Assembly: GCA_020027655.1 (NCBI GenBank)
Contig: JAHKKJ010000160.1
Location: forward strand, 1-7,461
Reading direction: 5' to 3'
DNA length: 7,461 nt
Source of the DNA: Deltaproteobacteria bacterium
Lineage (GTDB): Bacteria; Desulfobacterota; Binatia; UBA9968
Below are positions 1-6,109 of this stretch, piece after piece. Made by a program: the position numbers and the translations under genes. The notes under the pieces are model-generated. The model was given only the letters and a program-made list of their open reading frames with translations, ran no database searches and was not told the origin of the DNA. Numbering within the stretch: position 1 is the stretch's first letter; each line of letters starts with the position of its first letter.

Positions 1-206
1 GGGAACTGACTGCCGGCCGCACCACGTTCATTATTGCTCACCGGCTCTCCACGGTCCGCCAGGCCGACCTGATCATCGTCGTGCGCGGAGGAAGAATCGT
101 CGAGCAAGGAACATTTGATGGGCTCATGCGTCGCCAAGGCGATTTTGCCAAGCTTTATCGCACCCAATTTAGCGCTCAAGAGGAAAAAGCCCGTGCGCTC
201 GTATAA
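1..206 (+). CDS. ABC exporter ATP-binding protein, C-terminal end (partial)
   Basis: This is the tail of an ABC transporter nucleotide-binding domain. The visible frame begins at base 3 and gives about 67 residues. It shows the H-loop IIAHRLSTV (His codon at 39-41) followed by ADLIIVVRGGRIVEQGTFD and a tail like RRQGDFAKLYRTQF. This order is characteristic of MsbA/type I exporter half-transporters, where the ATPase is fused behind six membrane helices. The Walker A, signature and Walker B motifs lie upstream of the window. Its place directly before a glycosyltransferase suggests export of a glycolipid or polysaccharide precursor, but the substrate cannot be read from this fragment. The next start follows after 63 bases on the same strand, so co-transcription is likely. 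Confidence 0.93.
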   Translation, partial: ELTAGRTTFIIAHRLSTVRQADLIIVVRGGRIVEQGTFDGLMRRQGDFAKLYRTQFSAQEEKARALV

Positions 207-269
207 GCTTACAGCTTGCTGTGGACTTCCGCAGGAGCGCGCACGCCAGGAAAGAAGCGGACTGGCAAA

Positions 270-1442
270 ATGAGTCGTAAGCTGAGGCTGGTCGTTTTGG
301 GAATGATGGGTCGGTGCCCTTTTGGCGGCCAGAGTTGGCTTTACCTTAACTGGCTCCGCGGACTCCACAGGCTGGGCCATGAGGTCTGGTACGTCGAGGA
401 TGACACGGTCTGGCCATACGATCCGGAGCGTAACAGCATCACGGACGACTGCTCGTATGCCGTGCGCCATATCGCCATCTGTATGAAGCAGGTCGGTATG
501 CCGGACACCTGGGCCTTTCGTCCAGCCTACCGGACCGGAGAATGCTACGGCATCAGCAGCGCCAAATTGGATGAGCTGTATCGGACATGTGATGCGCTGC
601 TGAACGTGGTGGGGGCCACCGACCTGCGCGAGGAGCATCTCACCGCCCGTTTCCGGGTCTATGTGGAATGCGATCCGGTCATTGCTGAGCTACAGCTTGC
701 CAACGGTGATTCTCATACGGCAGTCGCGCTCTCGAACCATCACGCGATCGTCACCTATGGCGAAAACTTTGGCTCGCCCGACTGCGGGGTTCCACTCAAT
801 GGTCACCGTTACGGGAAGACGCGACAGCCGGTGGATTTGGATCTTTGGCCGATGACTTATGAGCCTGAAGCGCGCTTCTTTACGACGATCGGCAACTACC
901 GCCAGACCGGCAACGACGTGGAGCACAATGGCGAGATCTATCACTGGAGCAAGCATCACGAATGGGAGAAATTTCTCGATCTCCCGCGGCACACGAGCCA
1001 ACCGTTTGAGCTCGGCATGCTGCCCGACGACCCTGCGGATCGCCAGCGGCTAGAGGCGCACGGGTGGAAATTGGTACCTCCGTTTCGCATGTCGCTAGAC
1101 GTATTCGGCGATTATCCGGATTACTTCCGCCGCTCACGAGCTGAATTTACCGTGGCCAAGGACATGAACGTTCGACTTCGTAGCGGATGGTTCAGCGAGC
1201 GGGACGCCTGCTATTTGGCTTGCGGCAAACCAGTGGTTGCTCAGGACACCGGGTTCGGCAAAATCCTGCCGACGGGTGAAGGGCTTTTCGCTTATACCAC
1301 CATCCCTGAGGCAGTGGCCGCTATTGATCAGATCAACGGCGATTACCGGCGTCACTGCCTGGGCGCGCGGGCAATCGCGGAGGAATATTTTGAAGCGGGC
1401 AAGGTTGCGGCTCGTCTGCTCTCTGATCTCGGAATCACGTAA
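270..1442 (+). CDS. glycosyltransferase, GT-B/CgeB-like
   Basis: A 390-residue soluble protein, probably a retaining glycosyltransferase of GT-B fold. The N-terminus (residues 5-45) reads RLVVLGMMGRCPFGGQSW then LNWLRGLHRLGHEVWYVEDD, a Rossmann-like first strand and helix with the usual 'G-HEV' turn. The C-terminal half (about 285-345) has the donor-site pattern: SRAEFTVAKDMNVRLRSGWFSERDACYLACGKPVVAQDTGF, i.e. residues 289-329, then GEGLFAY (337-342) and EAVAAI (347-352). This resembles the CgeB-type C-terminal domain, in which the acidic residue before CYLACGKPVV normally contacts the donor nucleotide-sugar. No signal peptide or membrane segment is seen, so it should act in the cytoplasm. 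I chose the ATG at 270 over an upstream TTG at 216 because homology-like sequence begins there; the ribosome site (AGCGGA, 256-261) is weak. Donor and acceptor sugars are unknown. Confidence 0.8.
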   Translation: MSRKLRLVVLGMMGRCPFGGQSWLYLNWLRGLHRLGHEVWYVEDDTVWPYDPERNSITDDCSYAVRHIAICMKQVGMPDTWAFRPAYRTGECYGISSAKLDELYRTCDALLNVVGATDLREEHLTARFRVYVECDPVIAELQLANGDSHTAVALSNHHAIVTYGENFGSPDCGVPLNGHRYGKTRQPVDLDLWPMTYEPEARFFTTIGNYRQTGNDVEHNGEIYHWSKHHEWEKFLDLPRHTSQPFELGMLPDDPADRQRLEAHGWKLVPPFRMSLDVFGDYPDYFRRSRAEFTVAKDMNVRLRSGWFSERDACYLACGKPVVAQDTGFGKILPTGEGLFAYTTIPEAVAAIDQINGDYRRHCLGARAIAEEYFEAGKVAARLLSDLGIT

Positions 1443-1445
1443 AGT

Positions 1446-1472
1446 TGGCCGGTCTCATAAGACCACAGGCCA
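1446..1472 (+). other. intercistronic hairpin between glycosyltransferase and hydrolase
   Basis: A ten-pair stem can form in the 64-base gap. TGGCC (1446-1450) and GGTCT (1451-1455) pair with AGACC (1460-1464) and GGCCA (1468-1472). The loop is CATA and there is a three-base bulge, ACA, on the 3' side. No T-run follows, so it is not a classical intrinsic terminator. It may stabilise or process the mRNA between the two genes. The pairing is visible; the role is inference. Confidence 0.45.
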
Positions 1473-1506
1473 GAACAGAAATCTCATTGCGAAAGAGCCC
1501 AAAAAA

Positions 1507-3414
1507 ATGTTCATAAATAGTCCAAGCTCTCGTACCTTTCCCGTGCCGTGTGAGTCCAATGATTGGAGACTTACGGTCGAGAATGGAGTCCATTGGTTTG
1601 TCGCCCCTAGCGGTGAAAAGTTTTACGGCGCCGGGGTGAATGGAGTCGATGCCGGAAACCGGCCTGAACAGGTTGAAGGACGGCCCGCTTACTATCTGTG
1701 GAATCTATACGCTTCAACTGACCTTTGGGCAGCAAACGTACGCGAGCGTCTGGCGAAATGGGGTTTCAATCATCTCGGAGCTTGGAGTTTTTGTCAAGAA
1801 AAAATCGGCCTCCCTTATATTGCCAACCTCGATCTCGGGCGGTTGAGTCAAGCGCTTTGGTTCGATGCTTTTGATCCGGCGTTACCGGCGCGGGTAATGG
1901 ACTGGGCAGAGCGCCTCACGGCTCCGCATCGTCAGCGCGGATTGCGTATCGGTTACTTCCCTGACAATGAAGTTGGATGGTGGAATGCAGCACTCTTTGA
2001 ATTCTATCTTTCTAAAGGATGGCGGAATCATACGAAGCGGCTGCTTTGGCAGCTTCTCCACGACCGCTATGAGGGAAAATGGCAGGAGCTGCTGCGAGAC
2101 TGGGTGCCATCGGGAAAAATTGACGGTTTCAAATCTCTTCGCAATACTGGCGCCGCGCTCAAGATACGTCCTGGTGGGACAGGGATTAAGTTAATCAACG
2201 AGTTCACATATCTTTGTGCAGAGAGATATTACAAGCTGGTCCATGACGCTCTCCGTGCTGCTGATCCGGGGGCCTTGATTTTCAGCGACAGGTTGCCGAT
2301 TTACTACTCGCAGGATGCAGTGCGAGCGATGGCTCCGTACGTGGACGTGATTGCGTCAAACTATGATTTGGATGGACCGGACGGCTGGGTGGCTCATTAT
2401 TTCTTCGAGGGACTGGCAGCTCTCGCGGGCAAACCTGTTTTAGTTTCCGAATTCTTCTGTGCCGCGATGGAAAACCGGACCGGCAACAAAAACGCCGGAC
2501 ATCTCCTTAAAGTGCCCACCCAAAGACAGCGGGCGATGGTCGTTCAGCAGGCTCTTCAGAATTTCGCTCGCCGTCCCAATATTATCGGCACGCACTGGTT
2601 TCAATACTACGATGAACCCCAGGGCGGTCGGGCGGATGGTGAGGACTACAACATGGGACTCGTCGATATTTATGATCAACCTTACGAAGAAGTAGTCGCC
2701 GCCTTTCAACGCACAAATTCTTTACTCCCTCGCCTGCACGCGCAATCCGGCCGCTCTCGCCCGCGCGTGGACGATGCACCGATCGCCACTATTCCGCGGC
2801 CTTCTCGGACGATCGACGTCAGCGATGCGTCGCTGACCGATTGGGACAAAGACCGAACTCTTATGCGGGGATTTACCGCCGAGCCGCCATACGTTCCCTT
2901 TGCCGACATCTATCTCGCATGGCGTCCCAGCGGATTGTATCTCGCCACGATCGGCATGGATTACATGCATCCAGCAGACGTGTCCTACGAGGAGTCCTTC
3001 CCCTTGTCTGAAAGCTACCAACTTCATTTTCTGGTGTTCATCCGAAGCCGAGCTTACCATTTTGCCGTTCACTTCATGCCTCGTGACTTAGTCTTTTCTC
3101 CTGATGACGCCACGAACGCGAGAGGAAACATTGCCCTTATTCCTTACCTGTACAGGTTCTCCCCTGATGGCCACCATCAGCCACTATCAGGAGCGACCGT
3201 GCAGTATCTCAATGCCGAGGCGCCGCGTATTTCGTGTGAGGCGCATTTCCCGTCTCGGCTCTTCGAACTTCCTTTTCTCCGGGAGGGGATGAAACTAAAA
3301 ATGAATATTGTCGTGATTTCCCATTACCGAGGGCAGGAAATGTTTTGGAGCGAAGGAACGGGGACAAAGACGTTTACTCGACCCGAAGGTTGGCGTGCTG
3401 TAACCTTAGGATAG
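1507..3414 (+). CDS. GH50/agarase-like glycoside hydrolase (clan GH-A) with C-terminal DOMON/CBM9-like domain
   Basis: A 635-residue putative endo- or exo-glycosidase. Residues about 20-410 look like a (beta/alpha)8 barrel of clan GH-A. YFPDNEVGWW contains the likely acid/base Glu155, like the DNE motif of GH50 beta-agarases. VLVSEFF contains the likely nucleophile Glu315. GTHWFQYYDEPQGGR (361-375) and DGEDYNMGLVD (377-387) closely match the HWFQY...DGENYN...GFVD block near the end of the GH50 barrel. Residues about 430-635 start with IDVSDASLTDW and contain ADIYLAWRPSGLYLA, typical of a DOMON/CBM9-like sugar-binding beta-sandwich. No signal peptide is visible at this start, which is odd for an agarase. 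The ATG at 1507 was chosen because the longer frame from 1237 overlaps the preceding gene and has no conserved look; GAAAGAG (1491-1497) can serve as ribosome site. The substrate may be the locus's own polymer rather than agar (inference). Confidence 0.8.
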   Translation: MFINSPSSRTFPVPCESNDWRLTVENGVHWFVAPSGEKFYGAGVNGVDAGNRPEQVEGRPAYYLWNLYASTDLWAANVRERLAKWGFNHLGAWSFCQEKIGLPYIANLDLGRLSQALWFDAFDPALPARVMDWAERLTAPHRQRGLRIGYFPDNEVGWWNAALFEFYLSKGWRNHTKRLLWQLLHDRYEGKWQELLRDWVPSGKIDGFKSLRNTGAALKIRPGGTGIKLINEFTYLCAERYYKLVHDALRAADPGALIFSDRLPIYYSQDAVRAMAPYVDVIASNYDLDGPDGWVAHYFFEGLAALAGKPVLVSEFFCAAMENRTGNKNAGHLLKVPTQRQRAMVVQQALQNFARRPNIIGTHWFQYYDEPQGGRADGEDYNMGLVDIYDQPYEEVVAAFQRTNSLLPRLHAQSGRSRPRVDDAPIATIPRPSRTIDVSDASLTDWDKDRTLMRGFTAEPPYVPFADIYLAWRPSGLYLATIGMDYMHPADVSYEESFPLSESYQLHFLVFIRSRAYHFAVHFMPRDLVFSPDDATNARGNIALIPYLYRFSPDGHHQPLSGATVQYLNAEAPRISCEAHFPSRLFELPFLREGMKLKMNIVVISHYRGQEMFWSEGTGTKTFTRPEGWRAVTLG

Positions 3415-3504
3415 TCTTGCAGCCCTGGCGAGGCAAAAAATTACGGAGGCTTACATTCAGCCCTCGATTTGAGCTAGTTTCTGCCCGATAGGGAGTAACC
3501 CATA

Positions 3505-3531
3505 TCCGCCAAGGGGCGGAAGGTCTTTTTT
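3505..3531 (+). terminator. possible intrinsic terminator after the hydrolase gene
   Basis: TCCGCC (3505-3510) pairs perfectly with GGCGGA (3515-3520) around an AAGG loop. AGGTC and then six T (3526-3531) follow. The five bases between stem and T-run make it weaker than a textbook terminator. It lies about 90 bases after the hydrolase stop and before the deacetylase, so it may split the locus into two transcripts or attenuate read-through. Confidence 0.5.
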
Positions 3532-3578
3532 CGCTGAGGCGGCCCAGCATAGTCACGGGAGATTTAGGACTGTGACCC

Positions 3579-4328
3579 ATGAGCGGTGAAAAGTATCTCA
3601 TCGTCAATGCCGACGATTTCGGTCAGAGCCCCGGGATCAACCGGGGCATCATAGAAGCGCATGAGCGTGGCATCGTCACGGGCGCAAGCCTGATGACGCG
3701 ATGGCTGGCTGCGGGCGAAGCGTCCATCTATGCCAGAGAACACCCCAAGCTCAGCGTCGGGCTTCATCTTGATCTAGGCGAGTGGGTTTGTCGCGCAGGG
3801 AAATGGGTGCAGCTGTATAGCGTGATTCCCCTGGACGATAAGTTGGCTGTAGAGCGTGAAATTTCTCACCAACTCGATGTCTTTCAGTATTTGATGGGCA
3901 GGCATCCTACTCACATCAACTCTCATCAACATATCCATATGCGCGAGCCGGTCCGCTCTGTCGCTCTCCAGGTTTGTCAGAGTCTTGGAATTCCGCTAAG
4001 AGACTTGTCTCCTGAAATTCATTATTTCACGAAATTCTATGGTCAAACGCCGGAAGGGCTGCCTATACCCAGGTACATAAGCCTGGACCGACTGATCGAA
4101 ATCATATCGACTCTACCAAACGGGTTAACCGTTATCACCTGCCATCCCGGCTATGCGGACGACCTGAAAACAATGTACCAGACGGAGCGTCGAGACGAAC
4201 TGAGGGTTCTATGTGACCCTCGGGTTCGGGCCGCTATTGACGCGCTTGGAATAAATCTTTGCTCATTCAATGACTGGGACGATCTCAAGAATTTGCTAAA
4301 CCGACCGAGCGCTGACTTGGTTTCATAG
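3579..4328 (+). CDS. YdjC/ChbG-family carbohydrate deacetylase
   Basis: A 249-residue cytoplasmic enzyme of the YdjC/ChbG family, the same length as E. coli ChbG, which removes one N-acetyl group from chitooligosaccharides. The metal-site motifs are all present and in order: VNADDFG (residues 9-15, Asp12/Asp13), GLHLDLGEW (61-69, His63), the histidine cluster INSHQHIH (113-120) and TCHPGYADD (187-195). An ERRDEL helix (203-208) follows, also usual in the family. The family is a divalent-metal hydrolase that uses Asp and His ligands. AGGA (3566-3569) lies nine bases before the ATG and supports this start. The next gene begins 17 bases after the stop, so the two are almost surely translated from one mRNA. 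The true substrate may be an N-acetylated sugar on a polymer, lipid carrier or oligosaccharide. Family assignment is firm; chitooligosaccharide specificity is not. Confidence 0.93.
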   Translation: MSGEKYLIVNADDFGQSPGINRGIIEAHERGIVTGASLMTRWLAAGEASIYAREHPKLSVGLHLDLGEWVCRAGKWVQLYSVIPLDDKLAVEREISHQLDVFQYLMGRHPTHINSHQHIHMREPVRSVALQVCQSLGIPLRDLSPEIHYFTKFYGQTPEGLPIPRYISLDRLIEIISTLPNGLTVITCHPGYADDLKTMYQTERRDELRVLCDPRVRAAIDALGINLCSFNDWDDLKNLLNRPSADLVS

Positions 4329-4335
4329 CCGTATC

Positions 4336-4340
4336 GGAGG
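4336..4340 (+). promoter_or_regulatory. ribosome binding site deciding the methyltransferase start
   Basis: GGAGG lies five bases before the ATG at 4346. A GTG at 4340 in the same frame overlaps the last base of this site and so cannot be served by it. This makes ATG 4346 the preferred start. Confidence 0.75.
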
Positions 4341-4345
4341 TGTCT

Positions 4346-5008
4346 ATGACTGACCGCGAACAAATTTGCCGCAAAGCGGAGTCTTTCTTTAACGACCTGT
4401 GGATGCGCGGCGACCCCTGGGAGCTTGAAACCTCAAATTGGGAGCACGAAAGGTATGCGTGCCTGTTGGCAATTCTCGATCGGCCCCGATACGGGCGTGT
4501 ACTCGAAATCGGCTGCGGCGCGGGAACATTCACGCGGCGTCTCGCCGGGTTGGCGGATAAGGTGCTTGCTCTGGATGTCTCGTCCGAAGCCGTCGCCAGG
4601 GCGCGGGCGGCGGCTCAGTCGGATCTCAAACAGGTTGAATTCCGCGTCGGAAACATCATGGATTACAACCTGAGAGAGGAAGAGCCATGGGACCTGATTG
4701 TAATGAGTGAGACCGTTTACTTTCTCGGCTGGCTTTATTCCTTCTTTGATGTTTCCTGGTTAGCCGCAGAGATGTTCGAGGCGACTCGCCCGGGCGGTCA
4801 AATGCTCTTGGCCAACACGCAATTCGAAAGCGGCGAACCTCTTCTTCGTCCCTGTATCATTCGGACTTACCGCGATCTGTTTCTGAACGTCGGCTACGAA
4901 TTGAACGCAGAGAAGATCCTTCCCGGCGTCAAACATGGGGTTTCCCTCGAGGTTTTGATGACGCTCTATCGCAAAGCCGACCACCCAACCGCTGGAGCCA
5001 CTTCATGA
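4346..5008 (+). CDS. NodS-like SAM-dependent methyltransferase
   Basis: A 220-residue class I methyltransferase. Motif I is VLEIGCGAG (52-60), the SAM-ribose acidic residue is probably Asp77 in VLALDVS, and ATRPGG (146-151) is the usual post-motif turn. The N-terminal segment DPWELETSNWEHERY (23-37) is the hallmark of NodS-like enzymes, where the tract before the Rossmann domain helps form the acceptor site. Rhizobial NodS N-methylates the deacetylated terminal glucosamine of Nod-factor oligosaccharides. Here the gene follows a ChbG-like deacetylase at 17 bases, so an amino-sugar freed by that enzyme is an attractive acceptor (inference). Many NodS-like proteins act in other natural-product or glycan pathways, so N-methylation of chitin oligomers is not proven. 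The stop overlaps that of the convergent methyltransferase gene. Confidence 0.82.
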   Translation: MTDREQICRKAESFFNDLWMRGDPWELETSNWEHERYACLLAILDRPRYGRVLEIGCGAGTFTRRLAGLADKVLALDVSSEAVARARAAAQSDLKQVEFRVGNIMDYNLREEEPWDLIVMSETVYFLGWLYSFFDVSWLAAEMFEATRPGGQMLLANTQFESGEPLLRPCIIRTYRDLFLNVGYELNAEKILPGVKHGVSLEVLMTLYRKADHPTAGATS

Positions 5009-5665
5009 AGCTTTATTCGCCGAGCGGCGAATCACTTCATAGATTATGTTGTAGCGATCCCCCCACGGGTATCGGGAGTCACTACGGCCCTGTCGCGGGT
5101 GAATCCGAACCTCGCGCGGCAGTGGCGAAAGTTTATTCAGAACATGATCGAGGAATGTTCCTAGGTCATAGGTATGCGTATAAAATCCTCGCTGATAGTG
5201 TTCGTCTAGTTTGCGTTTTGAACGAAGGGGTCGAGGGGGTAAATAAAAAACCAGGATTAGTTTTTTTGCCGCACAGGAATACAAAGACTGAATGGCTGGA
5301 ACGTAGTCCGGTAAATGCTCCAGTACATGACGGCAAATGACGGCATCAAACTTGCGCCGAAGCTTTTTAGTTTCATAGAGCGACATCCGCCGAAACCGAT
5401 GGCGATCCTCCGGATAGAGGCTTTGGGCAACCTCCAGAAACTTCTCAGTGACATCTATGCCAAGATAATCAATATGCAGTCCTAGATCACGGATGAGCTC
5501 GAACATCACTCCGGTTCCGCAACCCACGTCGAGAACCGATGACATGCCGTCAAGCAAGCTAAGAGTTTTTGCTCGCGACGGGTGGGCTTTTCCCTCAGGA
5601 CCAGAACGCAAAAAATCCTTGGATTGCTCGGTGCTCCAATGACGCCAGCTTTCCTTCAGTCTCAT
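5003..5665 (-). CDS. class I SAM-dependent methyltransferase
   Basis: A 220-residue methyltransferase on the - strand. The SAM site is VLDVGCGTG (44-52), followed by YLGIDVTEKFLEVA (67-80) with Asp71 as the likely ribose ligand. FDAVICRHVLEHLPD (106-120) is the motif IV/V region typical of Methyltransf_11/25 proteins; the HVLEHL form is common in enzymes of surface-glycan clusters. The C-terminal part carries a basic, Tyr-rich stretch (about 148-165) that may bind the acceptor. It shares little with the NodS-like neighbour beyond the fold, so it is not a recent duplicate. A weak TGGA ribosome site lies six bases upstream of the ATG. The gene is divergent from the right-hand module and convergent with the left one. 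Acceptor is unknown; O-methylation of a sugar is a reasonable guess only. Confidence 0.87.
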   Translation of the reverse strand: MRLKESWRHWSTEQSKDFLRSGPEGKAHPSRAKTLSLLDGMSSVLDVGCGTGVMFELIRDLGLHIDYLGIDVTEKFLEVAQSLYPEDRHRFRRMSLYETKKLRRKFDAVICRHVLEHLPDYVPAIQSLYSCAAKKLILVFYLPPRPLRSKRKLDEHYQRGFYTHTYDLGTFLDHVLNKLSPLPREVRIHPRQGRSDSRYPWGDRYNIIYEVIRRSANKAS

Positions 5666-5764
5666 GTTGATTCCAACAATGTCGGCGGCATGCGTTCTCG
5701 ATAAGGCTAGATGGAAAAGCGTAGCAGTTTCGATAACAACATTAAACCGTACATACCAACCGAT

Positions 5765-5788
5765 GCCTAATAAGTGAGTCTTTTAGGC
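5765..5788. repeat. inverted repeat / hairpin upstream of the - strand methyltransferase
   Basis: GCCTAA (5765-5770) and AAG (5772-5774) pair with CTT (5780-5782) and TTAGGC (5783-5788), leaving one bulged T at 5771 and a TGAGT loop. The nine-pair dyad lies about 100 bases upstream of the - strand gene start. No T-run follows on either strand, so an operator or leader structure is more likely than a terminator. Confidence 0.45.
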
Positions 5789-5952
5789 CAATGTCAAGTC
5801 CTCGCTCCGTGAAGTGCTCCGCCTCCTCGGCGCACGCCTGCCCGAAGCGCATCGTCGAGTACCGCGATGGCGTAAAGACCGAAGCGCGCGGCTGCCGCCT
5901 CAGTTAGGGTGTCGCTCGCTATCTCGTTACTCTCGGGTGTTTGAAAGAGAAC

Positions 5953-5957
5953 GGAAG
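5953..5957 (+). promoter_or_regulatory. ribosome binding site of the antitoxin remnant
   Basis: GGAAG lies seven bases before the ATG at 5965. Its good spacing supports the ATG as the original antitoxin start even though the reading frame is broken downstream. Confidence 0.55.
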
Positions 5958-5964
5958 ATGTCTT

Positions 5965-6109
5965 ATGAAGACTATCACGGCTCGTGATTTACAGAAGAAG
6001 GTTAAAGAAATGCGTGGATGCCTTTCAACACGACCGGGTTGTGGTCCCACGCCGAGGCAAACCAGCCGCCGTGTTGGTGGTGGTCGAGGGAAGTGACTCG
6101 AAAGTAGTT
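5965..6109 (+). pseudogene. Phd/YefM-type antitoxin remnant, frameshifted and truncated
   Basis: The start reads MKTITARDLQKKVKE, the typical N-terminus of Phd/YefM-family antitoxins, which bind operator DNA and neutralise a toxin such as a PIN or Doc/RelE-type protein. After codon 15 the antitoxin pattern jumps to the +2-related frame: CVDAFQHD then VVVPRRGKPAAVLVVVEG. One extra A in the AAA run at 6008-6010 explains the shift; removing it restores a continuous antitoxin of about 43 residues. Without the repair, the ATG frame ends after roughly 43 codons with an unrelated Arg/Gly-rich tail. Even when repaired, the C-terminal toxin-binding half is absent, because similarity stops near 6109 where the OpgC gene begins. 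No toxin gene follows. It is therefore a dead remnant, unless the A is a sequencing error, in which case the antitoxin end would be fused to OpgC. Confidence 0.75.

Larger units (their letters stand above)
5666..5964. other. intergenic stretch without a supported gene
   Basis: The left half (to about 5790) is fairly AT-rich. It should hold the promoter of the - strand methyltransferase, although no convincing -35/-10 pair was found. An inverted repeat sits at 5765-5788. From about 5800 to 5930 the base composition turns GC-rich and short frames stay open on both strands (for example a 38-codon frame from ATG 5791 on +), but none shows a recognisable family. This part may be a decayed fragment belonging to the right-hand module. 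Confidence 0.6.

Noticed and set aside
216..269. Upstream TTG extension of the glycosyltransferase
   Set aside because: No ribosome site near it and the added 18 residues look like random Arg/Lys/Gly-rich translation; the conserved-looking N-terminus starts at ATG 270.
1237..1506. Extension of the hydrolase by 90 residues
   Set aside because: It overlaps most of the C-terminal domain of the glycosyltransferase in another frame and has no signal peptide or family-like sequence.
5005..5340. 111-codon + strand frame starting on the methyltransferase stop
   Set aside because: It lies wholly antisense to a methyltransferase with clear SAM motifs, and its product has no recognisable motif.
5800..5910. 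- strand frame with a regular Ala/Arg/Gly-rich product and + strand frame from ATG 5791
   Set aside because: Both are short, lack a ribosome site and match no family I recognise; open frames are expected in GC-rich DNA.
5984..6109. Continuous 436-codon OpgC frame from GTG 5984 as the true protein
   Set aside because: The extra N-terminal residues match the middle of a Phd antitoxin, not an OpgC leader, and the GTG lies inside the remnant without its own ribosome site; kept only as an alternative if the frameshift is a sequencing error.
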